A stretch of DNA of 64,000 nucleotides, taken from positions 1,775,360 to 1,839,359 of the forward strand of contig NZ_KZ987724.1 in NCBI RefSeq assembly GCF_003614185.1. The letters run 5' to 3'. This DNA is from Paenibacillus aceti. Its GTDB lineage: Bacteria; Bacillota; Bacilli; Paenibacillales; Paenibacillaceae. The notes under the pieces are model-generated. The model saw nothing but the letters and a program-made list of their open reading frames with translations. It was not told where the DNA came from and made no database searches. The position numbers and the translations under genes are program-made. The stretch's first letter is position 1. Every line of letters begins with the position of its first letter. Of this stretch, positions 62,911-64,000 are shown in pieces.

Positions 62911-63314
62911 TCTGATTCGTAGATTAATTTCCTCAGCTTCTCGCTAGTCTTCTCTGAAATCGTATAGCCATGCTCCGTATCGGGTAAATGCACAAGCAGC
63001 CCTCTTTGCGAATCCGTATCTTCAATATTCAAGTGGTATTGCTTGCTACTTCCGTCCTTCATCTCCAATGTCATTAGAAAGATTGCACCATAATCAAGCA
63101 CGCCCTCCATCTGAGCAGCATGATTTAATGCCTCCACAAATAATCTAATGGACTCCTGATCCTCGAATACCTTCTCAGTAAAAGGCATGTTCTCCCTCTC
63201 TAAGCAAATCTGAATACACTCCAACGAGACGCTACTAATATCTTTCGCATTGAGGCGAGCGGCGACTTGTGTCGTGCAACCCGTATTCACGATCATCATG
63301 AGCAAGACGGGCAT
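62907..63314 (-). CDS. Putative lipoprotein of unknown function
   Basis: From ATG 63314 the protein has 135 residues and begins MPVLLMMIVNTGCTTQ, with lipobox NTGC but no basic n-region and no ribosome site. Eight codons upstream in frame lies ATA (63338), 10 nt after GGAGGA; from there the sequence would read like a complete lipoprotein signal peptide, with KFRN before the hydrophobic core. The real start may therefore be a non-standard ATA or a start codon lost by mutation. The mature domain is not recognised. Confidence 0.65.
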   Translation of the reverse strand: MPVLLMMIVNTGCTTQVAARLNAKDISSVSLECIQICLERENMPFTEKVFEDQESIRLFVEALNHAAQMEGVLDYGAIFLMTLEMKDGSSKQYHLNIEDTDSQRGLLVHLPDTEHGYTISEKTSEKLRKLIYESE

Positions 63315-63397
63315 AATCAGAAAATTTCTGAATTTTATGATACTTCATTCCTCCTTTTTTCTAACGCAACTAGATGCCTCTATTTCCACCTTTTCGA

Positions 63398-63841
63398 CTA
63401 AGCAGGTCCTAGCTGCCTCAATTTATCCTTGATAAACGGCTGAGTGCTCTCCGGCACTTCCGATAATCCGAAAAATTGGGCCTCCAACACTTCCTCGCCA
63501 TCTGGTGTAATCTCACCCGTAAACTGCGTACATATATAGTTGATGATGACATTATAGTATTCATGTCCATTTCTTAGCTTGGTAAAGAGCTCTTTTCCGG
63601 AGAATACGCCTTGAAGCTGGAGTCTCCCCAATTCCAAACCAATCTCTTCTTTTACTTCTCTCGCAATACACTCTTCAACGGATTCTCCAAGCTCCATCAG
63701 GCCTCCCGGAATTCCCCAGGTATGATCTTGATACTTCACTAACAATATCTGTCCATATTGATTAATGATTGCGACGCTAGGTCTTACCAAAATAAGCGGC
63801 TGATTACCCACCAACCGTCTCAAATCCTCTACATATCCCAT
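63398..63841 (-). CDS. NUDIX hydrolase
   Basis: The 147-residue hydrolase has the complete Nudix box GGLMELGESVEECIAREVKEEIGLELG (G-x5-E-x7-REUxEExGU pattern present). It cleaves a nucleoside diphosphate linked to some moiety; the substrate is unknown. ATG at 63841 has GGAGG with 5-6 nt spacing. It follows a gene at the window edge by 1 bp or overlap distance of the ribosome site, so an operon is likely. Confidence 0.93.
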   Translation of the reverse strand: MGYVEDLRRLVGNQPLILVRPSVAIINQYGQILLVKYQDHTWGIPGGLMELGESVEECIAREVKEEIGLELGRLQLQGVFSGKELFTKLRNGHEYYNVIINYICTQFTGEITPDGEEVLEAQFFGLSEVPESTQPFIKDKLRQLGPA

Positions 63842-63853
63842 AGAAACCTCCAC

Positions 63854-64000
63854 TTATATATTGAAATGCCTCCACCAAACGCCGGCACATTCCGGTACAG
63901 TTGTCCATTGCTTCTCTTTAATCCTATCTGTGATTTCCTGACCAAAGAAAAAATCTGTTTTATCCACCGCTTCACTGACACTATTAAAACGATAGTCCAT
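63854..64000 (-). CDS. C-terminal end of an unrecognised protein (runs to the window edge)
   Basis: The frame is open from the window edge to TAA at 63854-63856 and gives 48 residues, including FFFGQEITDRIKEKQWTTVP and CAGVWWRHFNI. An ATG happens to lie exactly at 64000, so it may be complete or may continue beyond the window. Its stop lies inside the spacer before the NUDIX ribosome site, which suggests co-transcription. No family recognised. Confidence 0.5.
   Translation of the reverse strand: MDYRFNSVSEAVDKTDFFFGQEITDRIKEKQWTTVPECAGVWWRHFNI

Overview
The window reads as chromosomal DNA of an endospore-forming Gram-positive bacterium, most likely Paenibacillus or a close relative. The main evidence is the block from cotE leftwards on the minus strand: cotE, mutS, mutL, a small methyltransferase gene, miaA, hfq, a class A penicillin-binding protein, spoVK, ynbB, glnR and glnA. 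This is essentially the Bacillus cotE-mutSL ... hfq ... spoVK-ynbB-glnRA neighbourhood with Paenibacillus-type additions. A GerA-type germinant receptor operon, strong GGAGG ribosome binding sites and moderate GC content agree. No rRNA, tRNA or CRISPR array was found.

Region by region: (1) 1-714 is an IS200-type element downstream of glnA. (2) 762-19700 is the conserved core: nitrogen assimilation (glnRA with two perfect GlnR boxes), sporulation (spoVK, cotE), cell wall (PBP), RNA and tRNA (hfq, miaA) and mismatch repair (mutSL). A predicted amidoligase gene lies between cotE and mutS. (3) 19954-32382 holds an aromatic-acid-exporter-like protein, a NrtABC/SsuABC-type ABC operon, an amidohydrolase, an M32 carboxypeptidase, beta-carbonic anhydrase, a PatB-type C-S lyase, a GNAT, a YbhN-like membrane protein and an HD-GYP protein. 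(4) 32611-36707 is a four-gene germinant receptor operon in the order A-C-D-B, with a 63-residue two-helix D-type subunit. (5) 36776-43056 holds a prohibitin, two ABC proteins, a GNAT, a methyltransferase and a pseudouridine synthase. (6) 43506-51560 is a worn region: a frameshifted phosphatase, a GH30 glycosidase with a cre site, an M50 peptidase, an MFS pump whose TetR regulator survives only as a C-terminal stub, a LysE stub, a MerR-GyrI-TsaA in-frame fusion and a regulator fragment without its HTH. (7) 51586-59515 holds a BlaI/BlaR1-like pair with its operators and a two-component system divergent from a LanFEG-like ABC exporter. (8) 59599-64000 holds a truncated GNAT, a 105-residue gene cleanly split by a 1457-bp insertion sequence with a 3-bp target duplication, a decayed IS1595-type element, a lipoprotein with an odd start and a NUDIX hydrolase.

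The most unusual non-coding content is three interspersed repeat families, each seen at two distant intergenic places. Their 25-30 bp cores are spaced about 50 bp apart, and in two families the orientation flips in the middle. The clearest mechanistic findings are the GlnR box that exactly fills the glnRA promoter spacer, the BlaI-type operator pair, the IS-split gene, the MerR-TsaA fusion and the amidoligase next to the spore coat gene cotE.
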